Below, piece by piece: positions 46,112 through 56,289 of a stretch of DNA of 64,000 nt (its first letter is position 1; each line of letters starts with the position of its first letter). The notes under the pieces were generated by a model. That model was not told the origin of the DNA and made no database searches. It saw only the letters and a list, made by a program, of their open reading frames with translations. The stretch covers positions 682,001 to 746,000 of the forward strand of contig JACAAK010000008.1 in NCBI GenBank assembly GCA_025093985.1, written 5' to 3'. The translations under genes and the position numbers were made by a program. The stretch is from Calvatia gigantea (Eukaryota > Basidiomycota > Agaricomycetes > Agaricales > Lycoperdaceae).

Positions 46112-46417
46112 TGTTACAACCTTAGTCTGATGAGACCTCAGGTTGCAGCTTAGGCTAAGACTTGAGGGCAAGTAAGGGGAGAAGAAACAAAGGTGGTTAA
46201 GCATACTGAATACAGTAGATGTATGTATGCTTAAATAGAGGAAGTCATCCAGTTGAATAGATGGAGTAACTACATGAAACATCTGACCAGGCTGGCATAG
46301 TAGTTAATATAAGTCATGGGCAGAGATCACTTGACAGGAATAACTGAAACTGATGTACTAGTGGATAGGAATGCAGACAATAGCAGAGTATGACTTGATC
46401 AGTAAAAAACCATAATA
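46112..46417 (-). repeat. Ty3-A2 5' LTR
   Basis: 306 bp; its right terminus is taata instead of taaca (C to T). Followed by target duplication cttac. Confidence 0.9.
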
Positions 46418-46591
46418 CTTACTTTGCAACTGGGCCTAAATCGTCTCCACTCAGAAAGAGGTTCAATGCTATAGCCCAGGAGTATTTGACAAGTCTCAAT
46501 GACTTCTGTGCAGACTTTGGATCACTCCCTCAAGTAGAAGCTTGCACTTGTCTGAGAAGTCCAAGTTAAGTGTCACTGTAGTCCCCAAGGT
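46418..46591 (+). pseudogene. Gag fragment of Ty3 family C
   Basis: Plus-strand frame YFATGPKSSPLRKRFNAIAQ, SLNDFCADFGSLPQVEACT. It continues upstream across A2 as LLCVLP. The same protein stretch occurs inverted at 61730-61942. It resembles the Ty3-type Gag/DUF4939 region. Confidence 0.6.
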
Positions 46592-47030
46592 TGTTAACCT
46601 TGTAGCAGATGAGTGAAGATAAGGAAGCCTATTACTAGAATAACCTAAGGTAATACAAGTGTACTACTTAAGGTTTATATACTAGCTATGCATAAGAGAT
46701 GAGTAATTACATAGTAAGAGGGTATGAGTTAGTGGGAGACTACTATAGGTTAATTGGTAATCTAAGGAGTCATAGGGAATAAGTAATGAATAGAGAAGTG
46801 AAATGATATGAGTCACAGGAAGGGAGAGACAAGTAGATAGAAGTTTGCTAGTGGGAATACAAGGTATAAACAGAAACATGACTTGGAATAAGTCATAAGA
46901 AGGTGAACTAAAAGTACATGTGATAAATAAATAAAGATCAGACCAGAGTATATGGAAGAATGGAAAGGTCTAAGTAGAAGGTCAATATATTTGCAGGGGA
47001 GTAAGGTTAGTCTGTGGTTAAGTTCATAAC
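46592..47030 (+). repeat. LTR of Ty3 family C, copy 1
   Basis: 439 bp, tgttaacctt...gttcataaca. A related copy lies inverted at 61226-61671. Both adjoin the same Gag fragment on the tgttaacc side, so this is probably one end of the element. No target duplication found. Confidence 0.65.
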
Positions 47031-47089
47031 ATTAGCCTGTCTCTAGGTAAATTACTCTGAAATTTATGCAGATAGACAAGAGAAATCAA

Positions 47090-48395
47090 GGGAGATACCA
47101 TCATTATAGTCTTTGTTATTGAAGGCATTGTGGGGGCTAGAATAGACTGGTAGTTGATAGCATTCCTTCATTCGGTTTACTGCCTCTACATGTTCAGGAT
47201 AGTGAGGGTAGTGTTTGGGTTTATATTGGGGATTCTGAGTTTCACAGATTTGACAGAAGTATTGGGAACAGGGCCATTTATAGTGTCCTGGTTTCGTTTT
47301 GCAGCAGATGGGACATACAGTATATTGGCAATGGCTAGCCTAATGGCCAATTGCTGGAAGATGGAGCTTTTCACATTTCTTGCAAAATGCTCCAGGGATA
47401 AAGTTCATGTCATTCATAGCTCAGGGTTGGGTTGGGGTTCATCAGTGGTTATCTTCTCTAATATTTTGTTTATTGCCTCTGTTTCCTTGTTGGAGAGTGG
47501 GGGTGCTTCCTCCTGAGCCAGCATTTGGTTTAGGTGTTCCATTAGATTGAACACAGTCCATTCTAGTTAGGTTTGGGACATGATGTGGTAGAGGGGGTTG
47601 AGATTGGGTTGGAGGAGATATGTTTGCTAGGGCAGGATGGGGAGTGGAGAAGGCACTGGCTGGGATGTGTAGTTCATTTGTAGTTGGATGAAGGTGCCAG
47701 TTGGATGGGAGAGGATCAATCTGATGCTCTCTGAGGTAGTGGGTGAAAGCCTGAGGTAGTCCAAGGCTTCATAATGTCTTGATAAATATGGCCACTCAAT
47801 TAGTTGTGTGGTTATAATCCCAATGAAGATGCTTGCATTGGAGTATAGTATCACAGATAAGGCACTAGTGATTTCATTGATCAGTTGTATGTAGATATTG
47901 GGTTTGGAATAAAGCTTGATAGTCTCTACTAAAGACCATCATATGGAGGGATCCTGAACTCTGGAAATTAGGTTGAGCCCATAATTCCATGGATGAAGGT
48001 TGATCATTCTCAAGGAAGGGTTCTAGGCTGAACTGGGTTTGTCTGCTGGGGTCTCAGTTGGCAGGGTTTGCCACAATCCAGCCAGCAGCTGTATGTTTAG
48101 TTGGGTGGAGTTCTTCCCAAGCAGATCTTGGGATCCCAGCTTGCTCTGAGGGGAGTGCCAGAGTAGGGTGTTGGTTTGGAATAGAGTATATATATACAGG
48201 GGTTGGGGACCACTGGATTTGCTGGGGGTTTCCCTGTGTGTTGTAGGTGGTGGTATAGGGAGTGGCTCTAGTGACAACCACTGAGAAGGAAACTGGGGGG
48301 TTTCTGGGTTCAGAGCTAGAGGTAGTGTAAAGGCAACCCACAGTCTGAGCAGCTTGGGGATGCGAGGCTCTAATGAGGCAGGTGGAGCAGACAAC
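47090..48395 (-). pseudogene. Unassigned ORF pair with Cys/His finger array
   Basis: Minus-strand degraded coding sequence between the family C LTR and the Ty3-B LTR. ORF1 starts near 48394 and in changing frames reads WEELHPTKHTAAGWIVANPAN, SLEPFLENDQPSSMELW, FTHYLREHQIDPLPSNWHL and LEWTVFNLMEHLNQMLAQE, ending NPEL-TGA (about 47416). The last bases form ATGA, where a second frame starts MNDMNFIPGAFCKKCEKLHL and contains CPICCKTKPGHYKWPC and YFCQICETQNPQYKPKHYP, three closely spaced Cys/His clusters, then HVEAVNRMKECYQLP. Probably a retroelement Gag/nucleocapsid of a type I cannot place. Several stops (transitions) interrupt it. Confidence 0.45.
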
Positions 48396-48665
48396 TGTGG
48401 AGGAATCCTTAGTTATATTACAAATATGTGTATAGACTACATACCTGCAGGGGAATCTTTAGAGAATTGGATAAGGGTCCCCTATAGGTGTACTAGTTGA
48501 TATATACTACTCTACTGTCCATTGTTCTATTGTTTCATTATGTATGTAAGTCCATCATTGTCTGTCAGGATCTCCAGTTGTTATTCATGTCCACGTGACT
48601 AAGTACAGGTGAGAGTGTAGGCTTATGGGACAGTCTAGGGGGACTATTGGGGGTTGCCCTGACAT
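48396..48665 (-). repeat. Ty3-B 3' LTR
   Basis: 270 bp, tgtggaggaa...gccctgaca on the plus strand, preceded by acaac. No matching 5' LTR is present in the window. Confidence 0.7.
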
Positions 48666-48784
48666 TCACCCCCCTTCCAAAATTACAGTATCTCAATGCA
48701 TGGTGTTGGATTGGTTGGAAGAATAGTGAGCTGAAGGTGAGTGTGTGGATGAGGTGGGAGGCACTAGGATGTTTGTGGTAGAAC

Positions 48785-49653
48785 TGTTATGACCTTAGTT
48801 GGGTAAAACCTCAGGTTGCAACTTGTGCTATGGCTTAAGGGCAAGTAAGGAGAGAGAAACTAGAGATGGTTAAGCATACTGAATACAGGAGGATGTATGT
48901 ATGCTTAAATACAGGGAAGGTCATCCAGTTGAATGTGTTGAATCACAATCTATACCACTACATTGGTTCAGTCTATTTATAACTGAAACAGATCTTGAGT
49001 ATTTCACTTTCAGAGAGTCAATAATAACAGACATCTCAGACTATGGACTACATATGAGAGTAATATACCACACTACTGTAGCTGGTTAGACAACTTTGCA
49101 TGGAACCTTCTAGTACATGTGTTGTACACAGTATACATTCTTTATGCTACTGGTAGATAGTGTTACCTCCCTGTTTCAGGTTATATGGTCACATTACCTA
49201 GGACTTAGTATATAAGTACACCTATGTAGTATGAATCATATAGAGCCTTCTTGGCAAGGACTTTCATCCTAAGATACTATCTTTGTTCTTTGAACATCAG
49301 TCTCTACTTAAGTATGCTTCACCACTACCTTGCCCTCCTCTATGGAGTTGATGGGCTAGTATAAGTCTCTCTGGAATCCTCTGGATCTCCCTTATACCAT
49401 TTCCAGGTGAGTATGACTACCCTCCACTGCTCACGCATACACTAGCATAGTAGTGTGATTATATTGGGATGTTATCTCGTTCTCTCAACAGAATAGATAG
49501 AGGTACTATATGAAATGTCCAATGACTATGGCATGGTAGTGTATGAGTCAACACTTGGAGATTACTGGGACTAAGTTAGATGAAACAGGTACATGGTAGA
49601 TACAAAGCGGAGACAAGTATGGTGATGTGATGGAGATGGTGAAATCCACAACA
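48785..49653 (-). repeat. Ty3-A3 3' LTR, split by a copia solo LTR
   Basis: Halves 48785-48935 and 49491-49653 join to about 310 bp matching the 5' LTR. Followed by ttaccccccag (polypurine tract on the other strand). Confidence 0.88.
48936..49490 (+). mobile_element. Solo LTR, copia-type, in Ty3-A3 3' LTR
   Basis: 555 bp, tgttgaatca...ctctcaaca, i.e. the copia LTR type read in the opposite orientation to 22767-29565. Target duplication gaatg (48931-48935) / gaata (49491-49495), one transition apart. Confidence 0.85.
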
Positions 49654-49671
49654 TTACCCCCCAGTTAAGCT

Positions 49672-51217
49672 TCATGCCTCAGAAAGCTCATCAAAGTTGC
49701 CATGGACCACTGCCACAGCAAGTGCCTTTTTGGTGGCACTAATGAGGTATCTTCCATTGTTGGATTGTATGAAGAAAATAGGCAAATGGCTTTGGCTGTC
49801 TTGTTGTATAGGGACTGGGACACTTTTGTAAGGGAACTCAGTAACTGTGGAGTTTTCCCAATAGTTCTTGACTATCAAGTTCCAATAATGTGGGTTGTGT
49901 TCCTGGCCAGGTAGTACAGAGTGATAACAGGTAGGTGGCTGAAAAACTGAGACTATCTGTGGTGGGGTGATGGTTTTGATAAAACATTGTAGGGCATTAA
50001 CTTCCTCTTTCATTGAGACTGTAGTTTCTTCATCTATGGGGGTGCCAGCTTGGATGTTAGAGATAGGTGGGGGGTCTGATGGTGTCATACAGCTCTTTGA
50101 GGGTATTGTGAATTCTATTGACAAGCTCTTCAGTGCTGGAGTCATCTGGGGTAGTATTCCTGCTGAGTAGGCTTGAGACAATGTCTCTTAATTCCAGAAA
50201 GATCTTGGCAATGTCAATGCCTTTAAATACTTCAATGATGAGGTTGATTCTGCTGTGTAAGCTGTTAATGCAGGTTTATTCAGTTAGGGTGAGTGAGAAT
50301 TGACTGAATGTGTGGAAGATGGCAGAAATGTGTTGGCTGGTCAATGCTGAGGCATTTTCAAAACTAGCATACATGTCTGTTGAATCTCGCTCCATACCAC
50401 TACATTGGTTCAGTCTATTTATAGCTAAAACGGGGTTCGAGTATTTCACCTTCAGAGGGTCGATAATAACGGACCATCATGGACTATGTACATAGTAGTT
50501 GTACCACCCTTCTGGTAGTCAGTTATTCACTCTGCATGGAACCTTCTAGTACATGTGTCGTACACAGTATGCTCCAATTATGCTACTGGTAGTTAGACCT
50601 CACCCGTATAAGGGTTTAGAGTGCACAGACCAGGGATATTAGTATATATACCCTTATGTAGCATTGTAGTATGTATGCCTTTTAGGTAGGCCTTCGGGCT
50701 AAGACACTATGTCTTCTTACCTCTACACTAGCTTCTCTAAGCATCGCTTCCTCTCTCCTCAAGACTCTCTGAGTATGCTGGTATAAGCAGGACTATGTCT
50801 GCTACCATGCGCCTCTCCTACTGGACAGTCTCCCAGATGAATACGACTACCCTCCACCGCTGACGCCTACATGCTTAGGTAGTGTGAACTTATATTGGGA
50901 TGTCTACTCGTTCTCTCAACAATGTCCATGAAGGTAATGCATGCAGTAGTGAGTGTGATGAGACAGTTGGTGTTCAGTCTCTGATTTTGGATGGTAATCA
51001 TGGCTAGTTCTTCATTGGTGGTGTTGTTGACATTCTTGAGCAGGTCCTTGAGGAGTCCTTGGGCTGGGGATGGGGTTGTAGCCATATTGAAACAAGTGCC
51101 ACTTGGAACAGGGGCTTTATTATTTCCTGGAGTGGGTAAGGGTACAGACAAAATTCTGGTGGGGTTGGAGTGAACAAGGGAGAAGATGGTGATATGACTA
51201 GATTGGGAGGCAGGCAT
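49672..51217 (-). pseudogene. Ty3-A ORF3, A3 copy, split by a copia solo LTR
   Basis: Starts MPASQSSHITIFSLVHSNPT at 51217 and ends GNFDELSEA at 49672. It is interrupted at 50378-50921 by a solo LTR. Conserved blocks: LLKNVNNTTNEELAMIT, MKEEVNALQCFIKTITPPQI, CYHSVLPGQEHNPHYWNLIV, SNNGRYLISATKKALAVAV. Diverged but alignable with A1 and A2, so ORF3 was present in their common ancestor. Confidence 0.75.
50378..50921 (+). mobile_element. Solo LTR, copia-type, in Ty3-A3 ORF3
   Basis: 544 bp, tgttgaatct...tctcaaca, with perfect target duplication atgtc (50373-50377 and 50922-50926). Confidence 0.92.
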
Positions 51218-51229
51218 GTTTGTTTAGCT

Positions 51230-54200
51230 AGTTGAGTTGTTGGGTGATTTTCTGGGTTTTCTGCCCCCCTTTTTATAGGTATCCTCCAGATGCCTATTCA
51301 AGTAGTCTTGTATGGCTTCTCTTGCATTTCCAAGGTTGGATTCTATGGTCCATGTATCTTCTTTATTACTATACCCTTTTCAGTGTACTAGAAATTGGTA
51401 TTCCCTTCCATGCTTCCATCAACCCTGGATTTCATCTACTTTATACTTTTCTTTGTTGTTAATGATGACCAGATCTGATGCTGGCAACTTTTCCTGGCTT
51501 GGGAACTCTGCCTGTCATGCCAGTGTCAATAGTTGTTCATTGAAGACATTGTGGATGGCCCATCCTTCCAGTAGGTCAAGCCAATATACTGCTTCTCCTA
51601 TCTTTTCCTTAATATGGAAAGGTCCATACTGTTTTTGGCCTAGCTTCTTTGACTTCTGATTGGTATGGACATTTGTGTTCTTGAGCCACACCTTGTCTCC
51701 AATTTGATATGTCTGGTATGGAGCTTGCTGTTGTTATGCTGTTGTTTCATCTTTTCCTGGTATAATTGCAATGCTGACAAGGTGTTGTCTCAGGCAGTCT
51801 GCAGATATTTCAGGAATTCCATTGACATAGGATTGTTCATTGTTCCACCATTTTTTCCTTTCCATGGGTGTCTTCCATAGTTCAGAAAAAATGGTGTTTC
51901 TCCTGTTCTACCATGTTGCTTGTCATTGTAATGAAATTCCACTATCAGAAGCCATTTGGTCCAATCGTCTTGATCATAGTTGCAGTACAGGTGAATATAG
52001 GTTTCCACTTCTCTATTAATGCATTCAGTCTGTCTGTCGGTTTGGGAGTAATATATTATTGATAGGTTGCATTCTATACTGAGTCCTTTAAATAGCTCAT
52101 TGGTGAATTCTAATGCAAATTGGGGCCCACAGTTACTGAGTACCTTTCTCAGCAGTCCATGTAGTTTCCATATTTCATCACAATAAATTCATGTGATGTC
52201 CTTAGATGAAACATCCATTGTTGTTGCTACAAGATGTATCATCTTTGTGAACTGGTTGACAATAACCAGTACTGCATCTTTTCCTTTTGATTCTGGCAGG
52301 GGTCTGATCATGTTGACACTGATCTCCTCCCATGGTCCATTTGGTATAGGAAGAGGGTGTAGTAGTGACTTGAGTGGAGCTGTCCTTGGTTTGTTCCTTT
52401 GGTATATTTGGCAGCCCCAGATGTATCTTTTTATGTCTTTCTGTATAGTCAGCCACCAATAGTCTCAGGTGATTAGTTCCATCATTCTGTATTGTCCTGG
52501 ATGTCCCGTATCTGGTGTATCATGGTACTGTTGCAGGACTTCCTCCTATAATTTTGGGTCTGGTAGTACATATACACTATTCCCTTTGTAGACCACTCCA
52601 TCATCTTCAATAAAAATTGAGTCCTCCTTCAATAGTTGGGTGGCAACCAGTATTTCATGTTGAGGGTTTCTTTGTATCCTTTCTAGGAATACTGGTTCCA
52701 AGAACAACTCAGCTTATAACAGTACTATATTATCCATACTTTCAGTTTGCAGCTAGCTTTCCCTAATCATGGTGACCAGTTTGTCCTCTCCTACTCCTAG
52801 TGCTTGGTGTATGTGTGACAGTAGATTGGCTTTTGTATTGGTCTTTCCTAGTATATATCACAAGACGAAGTCATAGTCTTGTAGATATAAGTACCATCAA
52901 GCTTAGCATCCATTCAATTTTTGTGGCTCCCTGTAATACTTCAGGTTTTTGTGGTCTGTCCATATTTCAAAAATTTCTTTGGCATCCAGCAGATAGTGTC
53001 TCCATTCTTTCAGGGCATGAATAATAGCCAGTAATTCCTTGTCATAGATTTCATAGTTACATTTCACTGGTGAAAGTGTATGTGATGTAAATGCAATTGG
53101 ATGCCACTTGTTTTCTTGCAATTGTGATAGCATGCCTCCTAGTACATAGTCTGACACATCAACTTCCACTTGGAATTGGCCTTGTCTCTATAGCAGTGTC
53201 AAGGTGGGTTCTTCAGTGATGCACCTTTTTAGCTTGTCAAATGCTGTCTGGTGTTCTATGCTCTATTCCCATGTAGCTATCCCCTTCAGTTTGTTCAATG
53301 GTCCTGCAATTTTGCTAAAGTTCTTGATAAAGCACTAATAGTAGTTGGCAAAGCCTAGGAATCATTCTACTCCTTTGGTGTTCTTGGGTTCAGGCCAATT
53401 CTGTATTGATTTGACTTTTTCTTCTTCCATCTCAATTTGTCCATGTCCTACTTTGACATCTAGCATTGGAATTTCTTCTGTATTGAATATGCACTTGGTC
53501 CATTTAAAACACAGGTTGTACTGGCTTGCTCATTCTAGGAATTGTATGGTTCATTCTTTCAGCTGTTCTTTTGTGTCATCCAGGATTGCAAAGTCATCCA
53601 TGTAGTTTACAATGTCTCCATTTTGCAACAGGTCTCGGAAGATGCTTGTCATTATATGAGAGAAGATCCCAGATGAGTTACTTAGTCTGAAATACATGAC
53701 CATTGGCTCGAAGAGTCCCTCATTTGTGAGAAACACTGCCTTCCATTCATCTCCTTCTTTAATCCTGATGTTGTTGTAGTCCCAAATGATATCTAGCTTG
53801 TTGAAGTATTTGACCTTGCCCAGTTTGTCGATGACTTCTCCAATTCTTGGTAGTGGGGTCTTATCCTTGACTACCATGCTGTTTAGTTGTCAATAGTCTT
53901 ATATCAGTCTTTTGGATCCATCTTTCTTTGGAATAAAGAAGGTAGGTACTGCATATGGGGATTTCAATAGTCTTATTTTTCCTGATTCAAGGTTTTCCTT
54001 GATGAATGCTCAGAGTTCATCCTGTTCCTTGATCATCATATTGTATATGTTGGCACTTATTTCTCTCAGGGCATCTTCTGTTAAAGTAATTTCATGATCC
54101 CATTCTGTTCATTCTGGAAATTTGTTGAAGGTTATTTTGTTGAATAAATGTGTAAATGGTTGCACATAGTCAGGCAAGTCTTCCAGTTTGGTTGGGTCAG

Positions 54201-54750
54201 GTTTCTCCTCTTCTTCCCATAGGTCCTCCATGATGGCTATACTTCACATTTTGTTTGTGATGTGAATATTTCTGTGAGGGAATTGACAGCTTGGTGGACA
54301 TCAGGTGAACTTGATTTCCCCAGTGTCCCAGTCTACTTCTGGGTTATGTTTGACTAGCCAATCATGTCCCAAGAATACTTCTGCTCTGTCATGTAGTTGT
54401 ACAACTGAGGCCTCAATTTTTTCCTTGTGTTCTTGGATATCTATGTCAATAGTTACTGTTTCTGTTACTTTCCCCCCCTGGTTTGGCATTCCATCTGCAT
54501 TTAGCACCATGATTTGTTGTCCTAGTTTTTGTGTGGGGATGTTTTCTTCATCAACTAGTCTCCTGCTGATACTGCTAGTGGTACATCCTAAGTCTATGAT
54601 CGTGTTTACTGTGATTTTTTTCCCTGGAGTTAGGATGTCTCCTTTCAGGTTCAATTCATGCTTTTGTTTCTGAGGAATCATGTAAAATTTGTCTAATACC
54701 CTAAATACAAGTTTCTTGACTCTCAAGGCAGCACTTACTTGGAGTCCTCA
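51230..54750 (-). pseudogene. Ty3-A3 Pol with chromodomain
   Basis: Protease VNTIIDLGCTTSSISRR (DSG changed to DLG), ADGMPNQGGKVTETV; RT PLPRIGEVIDKLGKVKYFNKLDIIWDYNN (catalytic Asp kept here) and NYMDDF; RNase H VEVDVSDYVLGGMLSQLQENK; integrase remnants; chromodomain KYKVDEIQG...YQFLVH with TGA at 51419-51421. Numerous stops and small indels; clearly dead. Confidence 0.85.
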
Positions 54751-55901
54751 GAAAAATCCTTCTTTTCCTCTGGTTTGGCTTCTTCTACTCCTTAGATTTG
54801 CATCTTTTTGGGTGCAGTACAAGTTTTTGCTATATGGCCAATCTTGCTGCAGTTGTAGTATGTTAACTCCTTGGGCTTCTTGCAGTCTTTGGCTATGTGT
54901 CCAAAGATACTGCAATTGTAACACTTGGGTTCTTCTTTAGTATTGAAGACATGGTGTCTGCTTTCTATCTCCATGGGTTTGCCCATTCCTCCATATGTTG
55001 TTCCAGTGCTGGTCTTTCTGTCTCTGTAGTATTTGGCTGCCTTGTACCTCTGTCCAACAGCAAGGATGGCTTCTGTCCACTCTGTGTAGGTATCTGGTCT
55101 AGTGCTGGGCAGGTAGCCTGTGATTATATGGATGATGTCTTATCTGGCATTCTTTTTGAGTAAGAACATGGCATGTTTGTTATCAGTCTTTGCTTTGCTC
55201 TTTAAGACTTCAAATTTGATGAGGTAGTCAGCTGTGTTCTTGTTCCCTTGTTTGAATTTTTTGATCTGCCATTCTGCCTTGCTGTTTGAGATATTATTGG
55301 AAAAGGTTTTCCTGAAATTCTCTGAGAACACCTTCCAGTCTACTAAGTCTTCTCCTTCTAAGATTTATGGCACCTTTATGGCTGCATATGCTCCTGCTGT
55401 CCCTTCTTGCAGTCTAGCTAGGACTGCTATGGCTTTATTGTCTGCCATGCTGATTTTGTTGAACTTCATGAAAAGTGTTATGACCCTCCACTAGTTGTCA
55501 AATTGGGTGTGAGTTCCATCAAAGAACCCTGGGTCTGGCACTAAGCCTTTCCTACTGGGTGTTGTTGCAGGCACTATAGCATTGTCAGTCATGTCTGAGT
55601 TGGTACTAGAGCTGGTTTCTAATTCAGTTTCAGTTTCAGTTTCAGTTTCAGTTTCTCCTTGTTCTTGTGTCAGGTTCTTCTGGTTCCTCTGGTGTGCTAA
55701 CTCTTCTTCTGCTAAGTTGAGTTCATTTAGAAGTTCTGATAGTACTTCTTCTTCTCCTATTGGGTTTACCCCAGGTTCATCATATTCAGCTGGTTCTGCA
55801 GGTACTTTAGGGTTTCCTGCTTCTTCTTCATCTGATGTTTCTAATTTGTCACCTGTGACTTTGAGGTTCAGTTCTCTATATTCATCTGGGTTCGAGCTTA
55901 T
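54735..55901 (-). pseudogene. Ty3-A3 Gag, start codon lost
   Basis: The position of the A1/A2 start codon (55899-55901) reads ATA instead of ATG, followed by SSNPDEYRELNLKV. An alternating Glu-Thr run encoded by a cagttt hexamer repeat (about 55623-55655) replaces part of the acidic region. Nucleocapsid [14 protein letters not shown] and [14 protein letters not shown]. Ends EDSK-TAA at 54735-54737, overlapping Pol in -1 register as in A2. Confidence 0.82.
55623..55655. repeat. Hexanucleotide (ttcagt) tandem repeat in A3 Gag
   Basis: Five and a half perfect units, encoding alternating Glu-Thr on the minus strand. A1 and A2 lack the expansion. Confidence 0.85.
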
Positions 55902-55968
55902 ATACTAGCTCCTGAGTTTGTTGTTGTTTAGGCCTATTTCAGCCTACTCCTTGCAAGGTGAGGTGGGG

Positions 55969-55979
55969 ACACTTAACCA
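55969..55979 (-). other. Ty3-A3 decayed self-priming site
   Basis: Plus-strand acacttaacca, two mismatches to the atgcttaacca expected from the LTR segment at 56063-56073, two bases from the LTR as in A1 and A2. Confidence 0.6.
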
Positions 55980-55981
55980 AA

Positions 55982-56289
55982 TGTTATAACCTTAGTCGGG
56001 TAGAACCTCAGGTTGCAACTTGTGTTAAGCTTAAAGGCAAGTAAGGAGAGAGAAACTAGAGATGGTTAAGCATACTGAATACAGGAGGATGTATATATGC
56101 TTAAATACAGGGAAGGTCATCCAGTTGAATGGATGGAGGTACTATGTGAAATGTCCAATGACTATAGTGCAGTAGTATATAAGTCAACACTTGGAGATCA
56201 CTGGGACTAAGTTAGATGAAACAAGTACATGGTAGATACAAAGTGGAGATGAGTATAGTAATGTGATGGAGATGGTGAAATCCACAACA
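55982..56289 (-). repeat. Ty3-A3 5' LTR
   Basis: 308 bp, tgttataacc...ccacaaca, followed by target duplication agaac. Confidence 0.92.

Larger units (their letters stand above)
40041..46417 (-). mobile_element. Ty3/gypsy element A2, complete and without nested insertions
   Basis: 6377 bp between LTRs 40041-40346 and 46112-46417, with perfect target duplication cttac (40036-40040 and 46418-46422). It is the best reference copy for the family: LTR, self-priming site, Gag, Pol, ORF3, polypurine tract (ggggggtat), LTR. Several TGA codons still interrupt Gag and Pol. Confidence 0.95.
48785..56289 (-). mobile_element. Ty3/gypsy element A3, complete, with two copia solo LTRs inside
   Basis: Bounded by LTRs 48785-49653 (interrupted) and 55982-56289, with perfect target duplication agaac (48780-48784 and 56290-56294). 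The most diverged of the Ty3-A copies. It carries copia-type solo LTRs at 48936-49490 and 50378-50921. Confidence 0.93.

Noticed and set aside
46592..47030. Target-site duplication for the family C LTRs
   Set aside because: Flanks aaggt/ttagc and aggtt/acctt do not match, so these are not called as independent solo insertions.
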